Source of the DNA: Ophiobolus disseminans
Lineage: Eukaryota; Ascomycota; Dothideomycetes; Pleosporales; Phaeosphaeriaceae
Assembly: GCA_010093685.1 (NCBI GenBank)
Contig: MU006217.1
Span: forward strand, 1,843,644-1,907,643
Length of the DNA: 64,000 bases
Reading direction: 5' to 3'
Part shown: positions 44,624-55,707 of the stretch, one piece after another
Layout: every line of letters starts with the position of its first letter
Numbering within the stretch: the stretch's first letter is position 1
The notes under the pieces: model-generated
Databases searched by the model: none
What the model was told of the DNA's origin: nothing
What the model saw: only the letters and a program-made list of their open reading frames with translations
Position numbers and translations under genes: made by a program

Positions 44624-45499
44624 ATGATGTCGGGAATCTCCACGCTCAACCTCAACAAGCCGTTGCGGCCAGGCATCGAGCGCGCACCAACATCCACAAA
44701 CCTCACGAAGCCGATGCCCATCCACCGTCTCGAAGGCAAAGTCGCACTCATCACCGGCGGAGGCGGCAAAGTAGGCGTCGAAACCGCAGGCCGGCTCCTC
44801 ATCGAGGGCGCAAACGTCGCACTCATCGACATCAACCAGCAAGCGCTCGAAGCCGCCGTCCCCGTCCTCAAAGCCGCGATATCAACCGGCGTACCCCTAG
44901 AAAGCAGACTCCTAACCATCGCCGCCGACGCCACGCGCGAAGCCGACATCGAAGCCTGCGTCAACAAATGCGTGCAGCGCTTCGGCCGACTAGACTGTGC
45001 TTTGCTCAATGCCGGCGAGCGCGACGACAGCAAGAGCCTGTTCGACACCAGCGCCGCAGATTTCGAGAAAATAATGTCCACAAACGCACTATCCGCGTTC
45101 CTGGGCCTCAAGCACGTGGCCAAAGTCTTGCGCGACCAAGGCACAGGCGGCTCCATCATCCTGCGCTCCAGCATCGCGGGGCTGCGCGGCTTTCCGGGTC
45201 TGATATCGTACTCGTCGAGCAAGTTTGCTTTGCGGGGGATTGCTCTTACGGCTGCGGAAGAGCTGGGCCGGTTTGGTATTCGCGTTAATACGATTCACAC
45301 TTCGATTATCGATTCCGGGCCTGGATTCAAGGAGGGCTGGGGCAAGGAGCGATTGCAGGAGTTGAAGCACGATACGGCGCTGGGGCGGTTCGGTACGCCG
45401 GACGATGTGGCGAATGTGGTTGCGTTTTTGGCGAGTGAGGACAGCGCGTTTATGACGGGCGGGCATTTGAATGTTGATGGTGGGTGTGTTAGTACGTAA
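44624..45499 (+). CDS. Short-chain dehydrogenase/reductase (classical SDR)
   Basis: Single exon, 291 residues. Rossmann motif TGGGGKVG (about residues 45-52) fits the TGxxxGxG pattern, NAG at about 129, a catalytic Ser in LRSSIAG and YSSSK for the Tyr-x3-Lys pair. The C-terminus DVANVVAFLASEDSAFMTGGHLNVDGG is typical of FabG-like SDRs, which are usually NAD(P)-dependent carbonyl/alcohol oxidoreductases. ALIDIN after beta-2 has an acidic residue and favours NAD(H). An N-terminal extension of about 38 residues precedes the fold. Substrate unknown; it lies 100 bp upstream of a 2-hydroxyacid oxidase remnant. Confidence 0.93.
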   Translation: MMSGISTLNLNKPLRPGIERAPTSTNLTKPMPIHRLEGKVALITGGGGKVGVETAGRLLIEGANVALIDINQQALEAAVPVLKAAISTGVPLESRLLTIAADATREADIEACVNKCVQRFGRLDCALLNAGERDDSKSLFDTSAADFEKIMSTNALSAFLGLKHVAKVLRDQGTGGSIILRSSIAGLRGFPGLISYSSSKFALRGIALTAAEELGRFGIRVNTIHTSIIDSGPGFKEGWGKERLQELKHDTALGRFGTPDDVANVVAFLASEDSAFMTGGHLNVDGGCVST

Positions 45500-45595
45500 T
45501 GAAGGGGTATACTGATGGTGTTTTTTTCTTTCGCATTTTGGGAGTTAATCGTAGCATTTGAGTGTATTAGACGCCTTTAGTTGGGATAGATATGA

Positions 45596-46038
45596 ATTAT
45601 GATAACAACATCTATCAGCGATGGCATGCATAAGCATGGCCCGATTATCCTCAAGGGCATTCAGAGTATCGAGGACGCAAAGATAGTCAGGGAAGCCGGT
45701 GATCAAGGTGTTGTAGTCTCAAGTCATGGCGGTCGACAGCAGGATGGCGGCAACTCCTCGCTGGAAATGCTTTCGCATATTGCGGACGCAGTAGAAGACG
45801 ATTTCACGACCTTCTTTGACAGTGAGATACATTCGGGCGCTTATCGTATGATCATCGGGAGGCCTTGCGCTGGGTGAAGAGAAGGGCGTTGAACATGTGT
45901 TAAGAGGCTGATTGGGGAGCTGGAATTGACGTTGCATCTGAGCGGCATACCGAGTGTTGATAGAAGACATACGAACCGCGGCGTGTTGGTGAGAGAGGAA
46001 GAGCTGTTCAATGCGGTGACGGGCATCAGGCTACACTA
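45596..46038 (+). pseudogene. 3' remnant of an FMN-dependent 2-hydroxyacid oxidase
   Basis: Residues PIILKGIQSIEDAKIVREAG, GVVVSSHGGRQQDGG and SLEMLSHIADAVEDD match the FMN-binding C-terminal half of the glycolate/lactate oxidase family (catalytic HGGRQ intact). But the segment is broken: SGAYRMIIGRP lacks the helix that normally separates SGA from IGRP, the frame then stops at 45877, and the family C-terminus (EEKGVEHVLRG, then LELTLHLSGIPSVDRRHTN, ending VTGIRLH) appears in neighbouring frames to 46038. No N-terminal half is found. A non-functional fragment. Confidence 0.88.
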
Positions 46039-46084
46039 AGGTCCCCTCCTACGTCCGGTGGAAGTAGCGTAGCATGATCGAGGG

Positions 46085-46608
46085 ATGTCGCGCACCACCG
46101 ACAAGTTTCGAAAGGTAGCAAGCGTGGCTGTGCGATACAACGACCAAACTGATCGATACAGGTCAAAGATGTGCTAGCGAAACATCGTTCTCCGGCTGCT
46201 CCTTCAATCCAGGACGAGCTTGATTCTGCCAAAGAAGAACTCGAGATTAAAACTGAACTACTGGCGCTCCATGAGAAAGCGCTTGCAGAAATCCAGCAAC
46301 AACTCGCAACAAGGGAAGAACGTCTTGAACAACTAGAGAGCGATCTCCAAGGCCAAAAGAAGATGCTGGAGGACGAGATGAAGGATAAAAAAGCTTGGCA
46401 AGAGCGTGCTGCGGAGTTTGAGAGGATCGGAAAGCGCCGCAAGACAGCTCTGTTAGAAGTGGCGGAAGAGAAGGACATTTGGAAGGAGCGGACCAACGCC
46501 CTCTACGAGATCCTGGTTGAGGAGATCAAAGGCTCGCACAAAGCTGGTGCCGTGGAAGAGGTCGTGAAGAGTTTGCATGAGACGTTCGGTGTGCATCTCG
46601 AAGCATAG
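46085..46608 (+). CDS. Coiled-coil protein (hypothetical)
   Basis: Exons 46085-46114 and 46162-46608 with a 47-bp GT-AG intron give 158 residues starting MSRTTDKFRKVKDVLAKHRS. The main part is one long charged coiled coil, for example KEELEIKTELLALHEKALAEIQQQL and RLEQLESDLQ, followed by EVVKSLHETFGVHLEA. No other domain. Convergent with the M50B-like gene, 49 bp between stop codons, so their 3' untranslated regions must overlap. The second exon frame opens with GTG if the intron is ignored, so exon 1 is needed. Confidence 0.75.
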
Positions 46609-46657
46609 GCACATGGGAAGGTTGTAACAGAGCATTCTGTAACATTGGCTGGAATTC

Positions 46658-47623
46658 TCACAGCTTCATGAGCATACGAACTGTCGGAATGAAATCCTGG
46701 CTGTCCTTCTCCTGTTGTTCAGAGCTCTGTTTGAACGCTGCCAGTCCAGCCAGAATACCAGCGATCATGAACAGTAGCGACACAAGCGACCAGAGAATTC
46801 CCCAACACTGTGAAGAGCCGCCGTACCGCTTAGCGAAGACACTCGCATCCGACGAATTTACTTTGCGTAAGATCAGATCGTCACAGATGTCCCAGACACT
46901 ATAAAGCGAAGACATGACGCCAATGAAGAGCTATTGAAAGTCAGAAACATGTTAATACTCAAACACAGTCAAGATAGGACTTACCACCAGAAACCTCAGC
47001 GCCTCCCCATGCTTAATGAACCAAAATCCAACCAACAGCGCAACAGCCATCAGAATCGTCACAATCGTCAGCCAGTCTTTTCGCGCCCACCACAACGTAA
47101 GCAAGAAGCAAACCCCCAGTACGATGCTCGCAACTTTACTCGCGACGATGTTGAAGCCGCAGAACGTCAACAGCGCACCGATAAGACTCGATCCCAGATA
47201 TCCTGCCGGGAGCGTGAGAAATTGTTTCCCGCCGCGCATATGCGTCACACCGCCTTCGTGTGGATCAAGCGATATCGACTCTACGCGCCCACCGGTGCAG
47301 CATGCTGTTATTGCGTGCCCGAATTCGTGGAACGCAATCACCAGCATCTTTGTGAATTGTCAGCATGTGCCAAGTGTGCCAGGCTGAACGATGAAACATA
47401 CCTTGAAAGGCCACAATACCCATCGAACGTACGGCAAATTCCAGAGCAGTGCGATGATAACGACATATGCGCCGATGACGCCTAACGTGACACCTTGCGT
47501 GTGGTTAACCGTGAGGCCGCGGCGATTGAAGTGGTGTGAAGCAAGCGCCGGTGCTGTTGTGACGAGGGCTCTGCGCGCTAGTTTGGCGAGGGTGTCGCGC
47601 GGTACTGGTAGTGCGGGTGCCAT
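46658..47623 (-). CDS. M50B-type membrane zinc protease-like protein
   Basis: Three exons, 47402-47623, 46985-47347 and 46658-46930, give 285 residues. Splicing exon 1 to 2 joins WPFK to MLVIAFHEFGHAITA, with the zinc-protease motif HEFGH at residues 81-85 inside the first membrane helices, as in the peptidase M50B-like family (PF13398). TGGRVESISLDPHEGG and MRGGKQFLTLPAGYLGSSLIG are also conserved in that group; four to five further hydrophobic segments follow. The family contains intramembrane protease-like proteins of poorly known role in fungi and plants. A decayed partial copy of this gene's 3' end lies at 48361-48512. Confidence 0.9.
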
Positions 47624-48360
47624 GCTTTGGTGTGATGATCGCCAGAAAATGTTAATAGACTCGTAGTCACTGTCAGGAATAAAGAGTGTAAGAAGACGTT
47701 GATGTTTGTTGCTGCAGCTGAAGCTGGAACGTTGACAGCTGACGCGTTTGAGGCATGCGCCACGCCACGCTAAATTTAGTAAGGAGTTTGCGGCTGTGCC
47801 GGCATGGCTTCGGAATGCAAACACCAAGGGTCTTGTTTTGTCGATTTGAATTAAAAAAAAGAGACGTGGCTCTTGGTAAGTTGCGAATGCCAGAAATAAA
47901 GACAACCTTGGAACTATCCTGTATATTTACGGAGCTTTTTAGATGTTGAAACAAGTTTTGCATACGTAGACGCACTCGTCAAGCTTGGCCTTATTTCCAG
48001 TCTTTCACGACTTACCGAGAGCGTGGGTCTCAGAGTCGCAAAATCAAATCAAATTGCACACTCTCTCAAATGTCTCTGCCCCAAATAAGGCTACCAGGCG
48101 GGCCCACTGACAACTAACTTCCTAGTGTCACACATCTGCATCTCTTTTGTCTTCTACACTGCCGTTCGTATGGGGCATCAAACACCCTCGTTTGGTCACC
48201 CTCAGTCTACTCCCACACGTTCTAAGCAAATCGAGTTTTATTGCTCGTAGATATATATCAATTAAATCACGATTCTTCTAGCAACTTGAACCAGATGCCC
48301 CCTGGTATTGGAGACATCCCCTCCGCAGGTTGTGTTTTTTTTGCCTTTTCTTTTTGCCTA
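47624..48360. other. Intergenic, nothing recognised
   Basis: 737 bp upstream of the M50B-like gene. A TA-rich stretch (48240-48360) leads into the decayed gene copy. Confidence 0.45.
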
Positions 48361-48512
48361 AGCTTCCACATCTTTAGAATAGAGTTTTGACTAATTTTCT
48401 CTTACTATTTGAAGGTCTGCTTAAACGCTGCTAATCTAGCTAGAATAGCTGTTATAAGCAGTAACGACACAAACAACCAGAGAATGCTCTAACACAATAA
48501 AGACGAAAAGAG
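48361..48512 (-). pseudogene. RIP-like decayed copy of the M50B-gene 3' end
   Basis: 152 bp align with the M50B-like gene's last exon (about 46671-46825) in the same orientation, offset by 1690 bp and then by 1687 bp after a 3-bp gap near 46768. Runs of identity such as gaacgctg versus aaacgctg, and cgacacaa plus ccagagaat, make the relation certain. The differences are mostly C-to-T and G-to-A on the given strand, the pattern left by repeat-induced point mutation. No open frame survives. On both sides the similarity fades into AT-rich DNA. Confidence 0.85.
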
Positions 48513-48670
48513 TTTGAATAAAATCTTAGTTCTATAGTTATAAGTATACGAAAGTCTGTAATGCCGAGCAGCAAGTAGGAACATCTTACGTTACCTCACA
48601 CGAGAAGCAAGCATAGATCTCCATTTTCTGAAACCGAGGAGGGCCTACACGCTCACATCGTGAAACTAGA

Positions 48671-50565
48671 TCAAGCTAGAAGAGACCCAGCACCAACAGC
48701 AGCATTACCAGCATGCTCGCTGTGTATCGCCGGATTACGGTGAGGCACGCCATCCTTCTCGTCCTTCTCGTCCACTGACCTTGCACGCAGCCCGGAACCA
48801 TGTGCTTCGTCCAGGATGCTCGGGCGGCGGTGCCAGTATGTGTCGTCACGCTCATTACGGGTGATATAACCAGGTGGCACCCACTTCTTGCTTGTAGCCG
48901 CCTTGATAGATGGATCCGAGTACATCATGTCCACAGATTCGAGTGAGAGCGACCTTGTTTCGAAGAGGAAGAAGAAAACGATTCCGGCCGCGATGAAGTT
49001 GCAAGCGAAGAAGACGAAGCCAAATGCGTATCCGATGCCATCGTTGGCATATGGCGTGAGGAAACCAATGAGGAAGTTACCTTGGTAATTTTAGGTTTGT
49101 AATAATGCGTTGGAATGGATGAACTTACCCAGCCAATTGAATGCAGTCGCAAGAGAAGCCTGCTTTGCACGTGTTCGGAGCGGGAAAGTCTCGCCGATGA
49201 CGACCCAGATGAACGGACCCCATGTACATGCAAAGGATGCAATGAACATACAGGCGCATACAATCATGATGATACCAGACGATGGGTGATCGGTTGGAGG
49301 TCGCACGATACCAATAATGGCGAAGATGAGTAGCCATGTTGCCTGCCAGAGACCACCGATGACAAGTGGGAGTCGGCGGCCGAGTCTCTCGATAAGATAC
49401 AGGCCTGGGAGAGTCATGAAGACGTTGACCGCACCTAGAATCAGCTGAGTTTGGATCGGATCCTCGATGCCAGCGGCCTCGAAGATTGTTGCGCCGTACT
49501 ATCAACTGGTCAGACATGTTTTAGTAGCTTGAGGATTGGACATACATAAAAGAAGTAGTTGACGCCTGTCCATTGCTGGAAGAACTGCAGAGCGCACCCA
49601 AGGAAAGTGCGGTACACAAGTCGCGGAATACCAGACGGCTGGCCCGTGAAGCACTCAACCCAAGTACCTTGGCCAGCCTTGTTCTGTTCAGCAATTGATT
49701 CTTCCATCTCCTTGAAGTCGTCGTTCACGAGCTCGTGAGTAGGATTGGCCTTCTGTCCTCGAAGACGCGCAAGTGACATGCGCGCGTCCTCCCAGCGGCC
49801 ACGACCGGCGAGCCATCTCGGCGATTCTGGGCAGAACAGAATTCCGACACCAAGAGGTAGCGAAAAAGCAATTCCAAGTCCGATGACAATTCGCCACGAA
49901 GCGTCGCTATCCTGACCCGGGTTGCCACGAACGCCCATGTTGATGCCGTTGGAAACAAGAATACCGATGGTGATCATCAGCTGGTACGATGCTACGACCG
50001 CACCACGGATTTCTCGCGGGCAGCACTCGGACTGGAACATGGGTACACCGACCGATAGGATACCAACTCCCAAACCAGCCACAATGCGGCCGACCATCAG
50101 GTGCACCCAAGAGTACATCGACGTGATCTGGATGATGTTGCCAATGACGAAGATGAAGACACCGAAGCTCAAGCTCCTTCGTCTTCCCCACCAGTCCGCA
50201 GTATATGCTCCAGATAAGGCCCCTACAAGGGTTCCGAGCGACATTGTAGAAACGATGAGAGACTGAATGGTGCTGTCAAACGCGACCGAGCCATCAGGCT
50301 GGGTTTGTCCGAATCGTCGAATGAAGTCTCGGAACAGCAGCATGGACGAGATTTGTCCCTGCTTTCGTTAGCATATGCTCCAAAATACACTGCGAGCGAA
50401 CCTACCGTATCATAACCGAACAGGAAACCTCCGATGGATGTAATACACCCCAACATGATGGCCTCGATACCACATGGCGCACCACGAATCTTGATAGCAC
50501 TGATTGATATTTAGCATGATGTTCACTGTATAGAGCTCATCAACCTACGTTTGACCGAAACCCAT
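48671..50565 (-). CDS. MFS sugar (hexose) transporter
   Basis: Five exons, 50549-50565, 50406-50499, 49546-50358, 49129-49498 and 48671-49080, give 567 residues. A 17-bp first exon (ATG at 50565) splices to AIKIRGAPCG. Sugar-transporter features (PF00083): GGFLFGYDTGQISSM, DWWGRRRS after helix 2, GRIVAGLGVG, the central PESPRWLAGRGRWEDA, QQWTGVNYFFYYGATIF, and ERLGRRLPLVIGG; the cytosolic tail contains FETRSLSLESVD. About twelve helices. Plasma membrane uptake of hexoses or related sugars. All four introns are short GT-AG. Confidence 0.94.
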
Positions 50566-52055
50566 CTTGACGACGCCGCGACTTGTGTATGATCTCCGAG
50601 GCAGAGATTGAACACCCAATACTGAGATCTCACGATGTTCTATATGCTACTTTATGTACCAATGCCATGTTGCTCCACATCTCACTTATGCGGTATGCCC
50701 AGAGTCGTGCCGAGCACTTGTGCATGGGCAAAACGTCATTTGCGCCACGCCGTCACCCTAAAATGAGCACGGTAGGCCTTGCAGCCGTTCCGACTTGATT
50801 CACAACCAACGGCGATCGTCATTGCCCCGAATAATGCAGTAGTGGGCTTGTCGAAGCGACGCGGACGGTTGCTCCAAGATTATGGCTTGTGGGGAAGCTG
50901 ACCGCGATTCGATGGGCCAAGATGCGATGTTCCGGTATCCGCGTACTCTCGTGGGACCCAGGACGGAAATCGCGCGTGCTGGGTAGGATCTGCAATGCAC
51001 TGCTGACAAGACATTGCTGAACCGTGTTCTTGGGCATGCGAAGCTTCTGACGATGATGTAGGTGCCGCGATCCTAGCCGATTGCCAATAGCAATGGGACC
51101 CGCGGTTTCCCTCGGTGCTCGCGTGCAGCCACCACCACCACCACCAACAACGCCATACGCGTTCCATGAAGATTTTGAGATGCCACGCGACGACACTGAG
51201 CCCATATTTTTCATCCGATCTTATGTCGGTGAAACACCGGTATACCTGCGCTGATACTCCTCGGCGAGTGGAGCACCGTCAAAATCGCTCAAGTCTGTGC
51301 AGGCTCAACATGTCTCTCGCGGTCCTTTCATCGAATAAGCCACCGCATTAGGAAATGCCGCAAGGCCCATATTTCGTATTGACCTCCTGGGTCGTGCTGG
51401 CGAAAGGAGACATGCTCGACAAGGCAACGGTGCCGGCGACCACGTCTCGAGGATCGGAAATTCTCGGCGAAGCAAAGTGAGGCGCAACACGCACACAAAT
51501 GCGATGTGTGCAGCTGGAACATCGGTCAAGTGAGAAGGTGAGAGTCGCACACAGCAAAAGGCTAGCTGGGCAGTAGCGTGGTGGGACAGATAACAAGCAG
51601 CTGTGTTGTTAACGCCCACACCCACACCCACACCCACACCCACACAGTAGCAACTTCTCGGATCGCGACCAATTCATATGCGCCATCACTGTATTCGTCT
51701 CAAGGCGATATATAGTGCGGCATACCGTGGAATAGGTAATCTGGACGATTCGGTTCGTTGCGCAGCGCCATAGATGGGTGGTTGCCCACGACAGCTTACG
51801 AACAATACGACAAGCGTCTTCACATCTCTCTTATGGCTACGGTATCGTCTGTTGTCGATACAAGTGAGGCTCCTATTCTTCGTAGGTTGCCTGGAGCATC
51901 ATGTGATAGTCGCGCTTTAAGAGTCTGGGTCATGATGTCACCGTGAACAAGAGAACTGTCGCAGACACCAGACCCTTTCATCTTCTTGCAGCACTCTCAT
52001 TAGCATCTATTTCTTACTCGAACAATCACAAAATCATTAACATCAACTGCACAAC
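50566..52055. other. Intergenic with microsatellite
   Basis: 1.49 kb between the transporter start and the DUF3140 gene. Holds the transporter promoter, a (CCA/ACC) run near 51127-51145 and the (CCCACA)5 array at 51615. No gene supported. Confidence 0.5.
51615..51644 (-). repeat. Microsatellite (CCCACA)5; minus strand is a G-quadruplex-type repeat
   Basis: Five perfect tandem copies of CCCACA. The complementary strand has five GGG runs separated by TGT, a perfect G-quadruplex motif. It is not the telomere repeat. Confidence 0.9.
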
Positions 52056-52465
52056 ATGGTCAAAGACAATGGGACGGTCATTGAGTAAGTGCGCCTGATG
52101 AGAGGCAATACTTAGTCTGTGTGAATAACAACACCATCAGAGAGTTCAATGAACTCGTCAACATGACCGCGAAAGAATTGCAAGACTGGCTTGGAAGCGA
52201 AGAGTCTGCTGGCGCTGGCTGGTCCAAAGACGATGGTAGTGGCGAAACCATAGGCCACGATTCCGGTCGCAAAATCGTCGCAATCCTCGAGAAGAATCCC
52301 AAGAAAGACCCGAGCAAGTACGACCAAGAGGATATCGATCACATGAGGAAGGTTGTCGCGTACTGCAAGCGACACCTTGCGCAAGAAGAGAAGGCAAAGC
52401 AGGACACGAATAGTAAGAGTTATAAAAGCCTGAAGAACTGGGGACATGATGCACAGAAGGTTTGA
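52056..52465 (+). CDS. DUF3140 protein
   Basis: Exons 52056-52084 and 52141-52465 with a 56-bp GT-AG intron give 117 residues. The protein reads MVKDNGTVIEEFNELVNMTAKELQ..., with GWSKDDGSGETIGHDSGRKIV and DQEDIDHMRKVVAYCKRHLAQ, the signature of DUF3140 (PF11338), a small, mainly helical family in bacteria and fungi with no established function; names such as DNA-binding protein are only annotation habit. The first residues come from the short first exon with a well-placed ATG. Confidence 0.9.
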
Positions 52466-53292
52466 AAGGCTGTCACTCTGCTGCGTGTTTGGGAGCTGTG
52501 TACTCTTATCGTATCGTAGCACTAAGGCTTGCGGGCCTAGTTCATGAACTCGAATCGCACTTGAAACCTTGGAACTGTAGCGCCGTGGGGTACTAGTTTG
52601 CCCGCCAACAGAAGGGCGTATATGGTGTAGCGAAGCGGCTTCATTGTCGGCTTGTATCGCAACCAGTGTCGACTGTCACCGCATGCGCCTGTGCTCAAGA
52701 TCGACCACGAGAACTGGACTGTGGCAAGAGGTGAATTGTCCAAGACGGCAAGGCACAACGTGTTGCCCACTCCATGGTGATGGTTTGCGCCTCCGTCCGA
52801 TCGGCCAGGCGAGCCCCTGCAGCCTGCTGCACCATCCACGATCTAGCGCACGTGCTAGAGCACTGAACCCTCAAGCCTCTACGCCTCCACGCGAAAAGAA
52901 TGTCACCCACCAACCAGCAATTGGTTCAACAGCTGAACTTATTGCGTTACCGGATCAATGGATTTCATTCGGCACTTTTACTTAACGTTCGTAGATTTAA
53001 TCCCAGAATCCCCGCATGCCAATGTTGGTCCCTTTTTTTTTAACCCAGCATTCCTACCAATCCTTTACAACTCACAACTCGAGCTATCACAGCATAGTTT
53101 GTTTCCCTCCTCCTTGAATCAAGCCTCTTCGCATTCTTACGCACAACCACTACGGGCTTTGCATTGACTCACGAATGCGTAGAAGCCCGTAATCAGTCAG
53201 CGCACAACCTTGGGGACGATCTTGCTCTTGATTCTCGTCTGTTGCTTCTGACCTAAGCGGTTCACATACTACAAAAAGCAAATCCTGTCAAC
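52466..53292. other. Intergenic, nothing recognised
   Basis: 827 bp between two plus-strand genes. An antisense ORF (52537-52839) has no support. Confidence 0.5.
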
Positions 53293-54565
53293 ATGGTTGC
53301 GGACCCATTTGGCACAATGACCGTCGTGGTCGCAGTTGCTCTCGGCGTTACCACACTCGCTGTTCTACTCCGTTGCTACGTGCGAGTAGTCCTCCAACGT
53401 CGCTTCGCTGCCGATGACTACTTAATCGTGTTCAGCCAGGTGAACTTCTGTGCCTTTATGTACTGCGTATTGCAGCAGGTCAGATATGGAATGGGCAGGC
53501 ATCTGCTCGAGCTCTGGATGAAGGATCCCAAACGCCTGATCATAGCAATAAAGGTTCGTCCGCCGCTCTGTTCAACTGCCTGTGTTGTCTGTTACTAAGA
53601 CTAAGACTCATCGCTGACATTGAATTACTATAGTACTGGTGGATAGCGCAGACCTTCTATGTCTTCGCCCTCTGCCCCGTCAAAGTCTCCGTCGCCATCT
53701 TCTTCTGCTCACTTCAGCCGCCACGTATACTGAAGCGAGTCGCTATCGGTGCTGCTTGCCTCTCAATTATCAACGGCTTGGGCACCGCGTTGTTTCAAAT
53801 TTTTTCATGCGCGCCCGTGTCGTACTTCTGGGACCGCTTCAATCCTCCAGGTCCTAAAGGTTCCTGCTTTGACCGTCATAAGTCTTTTGCGGTTTTGCAA
53901 ACCGTAAACTCTTTGGATGCTCTTACGGACATGGTGCTAGCTCTACTACCATGCATTATGGTGTGGAATATGGCCTTGACTCGACCGAAGAAGGTGGGCG
54001 TGTCGGTATTGCTGGGCATAGGGTCTTTGTCAGTCTTCTCCTACACGTAATATTATGGGCGACGGATTGCTGATTACTCCACGCAGGTCTGGTATCGCTG
54101 CCATCGTACGTGCCTTTTACTTCAAGGACATGATGTATGGTAATGATGTTACATGTAGGTTGTTTCACTTCTTCTCTCTATACTACTCGAAGGCTGACTG
54201 AAACCGTTCTTCCAGATCATGCTTGGCACGTTACATTGACTTCCGTGCTGGAGCCTGCAATCGCCATCTCGGTCGTTTGTTTCGCTCACATACGACCACT
54301 CTTGAGACAGATCTTCCCAAAGAAATGGTTCTCTATTGACGAGGCACCCTCGTCGTCCAACATCGTCACCTTTGGCCAACTTGGTCGCCGTCCTGGCCGT
54401 CGAACATCTGAGACATCGCTCAATTCTCAGCTACAACTCGGGACCTACAGCCACACTGTTGATAATTTCTCAAATGCCCATAGCGACAAGGACAGTACTT
54501 CGAAGGACCTAGAGCAAGGCATTCGTATTAAAGTTACAGCACCCTCACAGACTGGAAGATCTTGA
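53293..54565 (+). CDS. Fungal rhodopsin-domain (PTH11-like) membrane protein
   Basis: Exons 53293-53553, 53634-54046, 54087-54154 and 54216-54565 give 363 residues. The second intron (54047-54086) is only 40 bp. Seven hydrophobic segments and motifs of the fungal rhodopsin domain (PF20684, seen in Pth11-related receptors): LLRCYVRVVLQRRFAADDYLIVF at the end of helix 1, AQTFYVFALCPVKVSVAIFF, ALFQIFSCAPVSYFWDRF, FAVLQTVNSLDALTDMVLALLP, and, across the last intron, HAWHVTLTSVLEPAIAISVVC. The cytosolic tail is Ser/Thr-rich. Not a retinal-binding opsin in the strict sense; role unknown, possible sensor. Confidence 0.88.
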
Positions 54566-54738
54566 GGGCTATGCGCAAAGCGAGCAAGACGACGAAAGCG
54601 ACTTACTCATTCCATAGAGGTCGAGTGAGAAGCGGCCTTAGAATGCTACGAGCCTGCTGCTAGGCTGAATCTCCCCAGAGCAATCCGGATCAGTTATCTG
54701 CCCCACGGAAAGCTCCACAGTCATCTGGTCAAGGCTCA

Positions 54739-55707
54739 ATGTTTGTCAAACGTGGCAAACTAATGGGCACTATGTATGCCAGTCAGCCCACCCAACCGAG
54801 CAGGGCTCTGCATATCGCCATGGAAGACGCAAATGCCGAAAAGCTACGTTCCACCAATGTCGCTATCGAAGCCGGTGCATCCGAAGGCCAACTGCTGGCA
54901 TTCAGCGTCCTTCCGAGAGCATCCTGTGGTTTGGCATCTCTGTCAGGAACCACGACTGTAAGCGAAGACGCCATGTCGCCCAAGGTAGTCTCAAACCGCC
55001 GACCGACTACAGGTACACATTCCTCAGCTCAAGACCTAGCGACTCCACTTTCGCATCGAGAGAAACAGGCCAATAAGAGCAATAAGAACGCGAAAAAAGA
55101 ACACACGCCAACGAAACGAGACCAAGACAGCAGGGACGAGGATGCTGAATTCTTCGAAGCTCTAGAGTGCACTCATGCTCAATGCAACGCGCGCTGCGAG
55201 AATGTGGAAGACCTTGCTCGGGATTCCTTGGAGGTTCCTGCACCGGAGGATTCAGCTCAGCAGTCACAGAGTGCTTGGCAAAGAGTCGCTAAACTTCCAA
55301 CTGGTATGATCAGCTCTATACTGAACTTGGTGAATGGCTCGCAGCCTGCGAGGGCCAACGCTGAAGGAGAAGGCGAGCCTGCGACGACCCATGCTGAGAG
55401 TGACTGCGAGACAGCGACTCCACCAGCACAGCAAGCAGTGTCCGAACCTTTGACGACGGCACCGCCCAACGAGTCCAATGAAGCTGGAGATATTCCAAAG
55501 CCAAGTCAACCTTCGGTCCCTCAAGGACGCTCAGCCAGAGAGCCTAGAGAAACCGCGCAGGATCGAAACGACGCCACAAGAGATAGGAAGAATGAGGCAA
55601 TGTCCCCGAGGAAACCATTGGCGGAAAAGCCTAGGAGGCGTGAGAAGAAGACTGAGCGGAACGAGAAGAAGAGAGCTAAGAGAGAAAGTTCGAAGGAGAA
55701 AGAATAG
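54739..55707 (+). CDS. Disordered protein with basic C-terminus (hypothetical)
   Basis: Single ORF of 322 residues from ATG 54739. Polar and rich in Ser, Glu, Ala and Pro, with a Cys pair cluster CTHAQCNARC near residue 143-152 and a strongly basic tail (KPRRREKKTERNEKKRAKRE). No domain recognised. It lies 173 bp downstream of the rhodopsin-domain gene on the same strand, so it could be a separate gene or, less likely, a spliced extension of it. Confidence 0.5.
   Translation: MFVKRGKLMGTMYASQPTQPSRALHIAMEDANAEKLRSTNVAIEAGASEGQLLAFSVLPRASCGLASLSGTTTVSEDAMSPKVVSNRRPTTGTHSSAQDLATPLSHREKQANKSNKNAKKEHTPTKRDQDSRDEDAEFFEALECTHAQCNARCENVEDLARDSLEVPAPEDSAQQSQSAWQRVAKLPTGMISSILNLVNGSQPARANAEGEGEPATTHAESDCETATPPAQQAVSEPLTTAPPNESNEAGDIPKPSQPSVPQGRSAREPRETAQDRNDATRDRKNEAMSPRKPLAEKPRRREKKTERNEKKRAKRESSKEKE

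Noticed and set aside
51615..51644. Telomere or subtelomere repeat
   Set aside because: The unit is CCCACA, not the fungal CCCTAA, and lies among ordinary genes.
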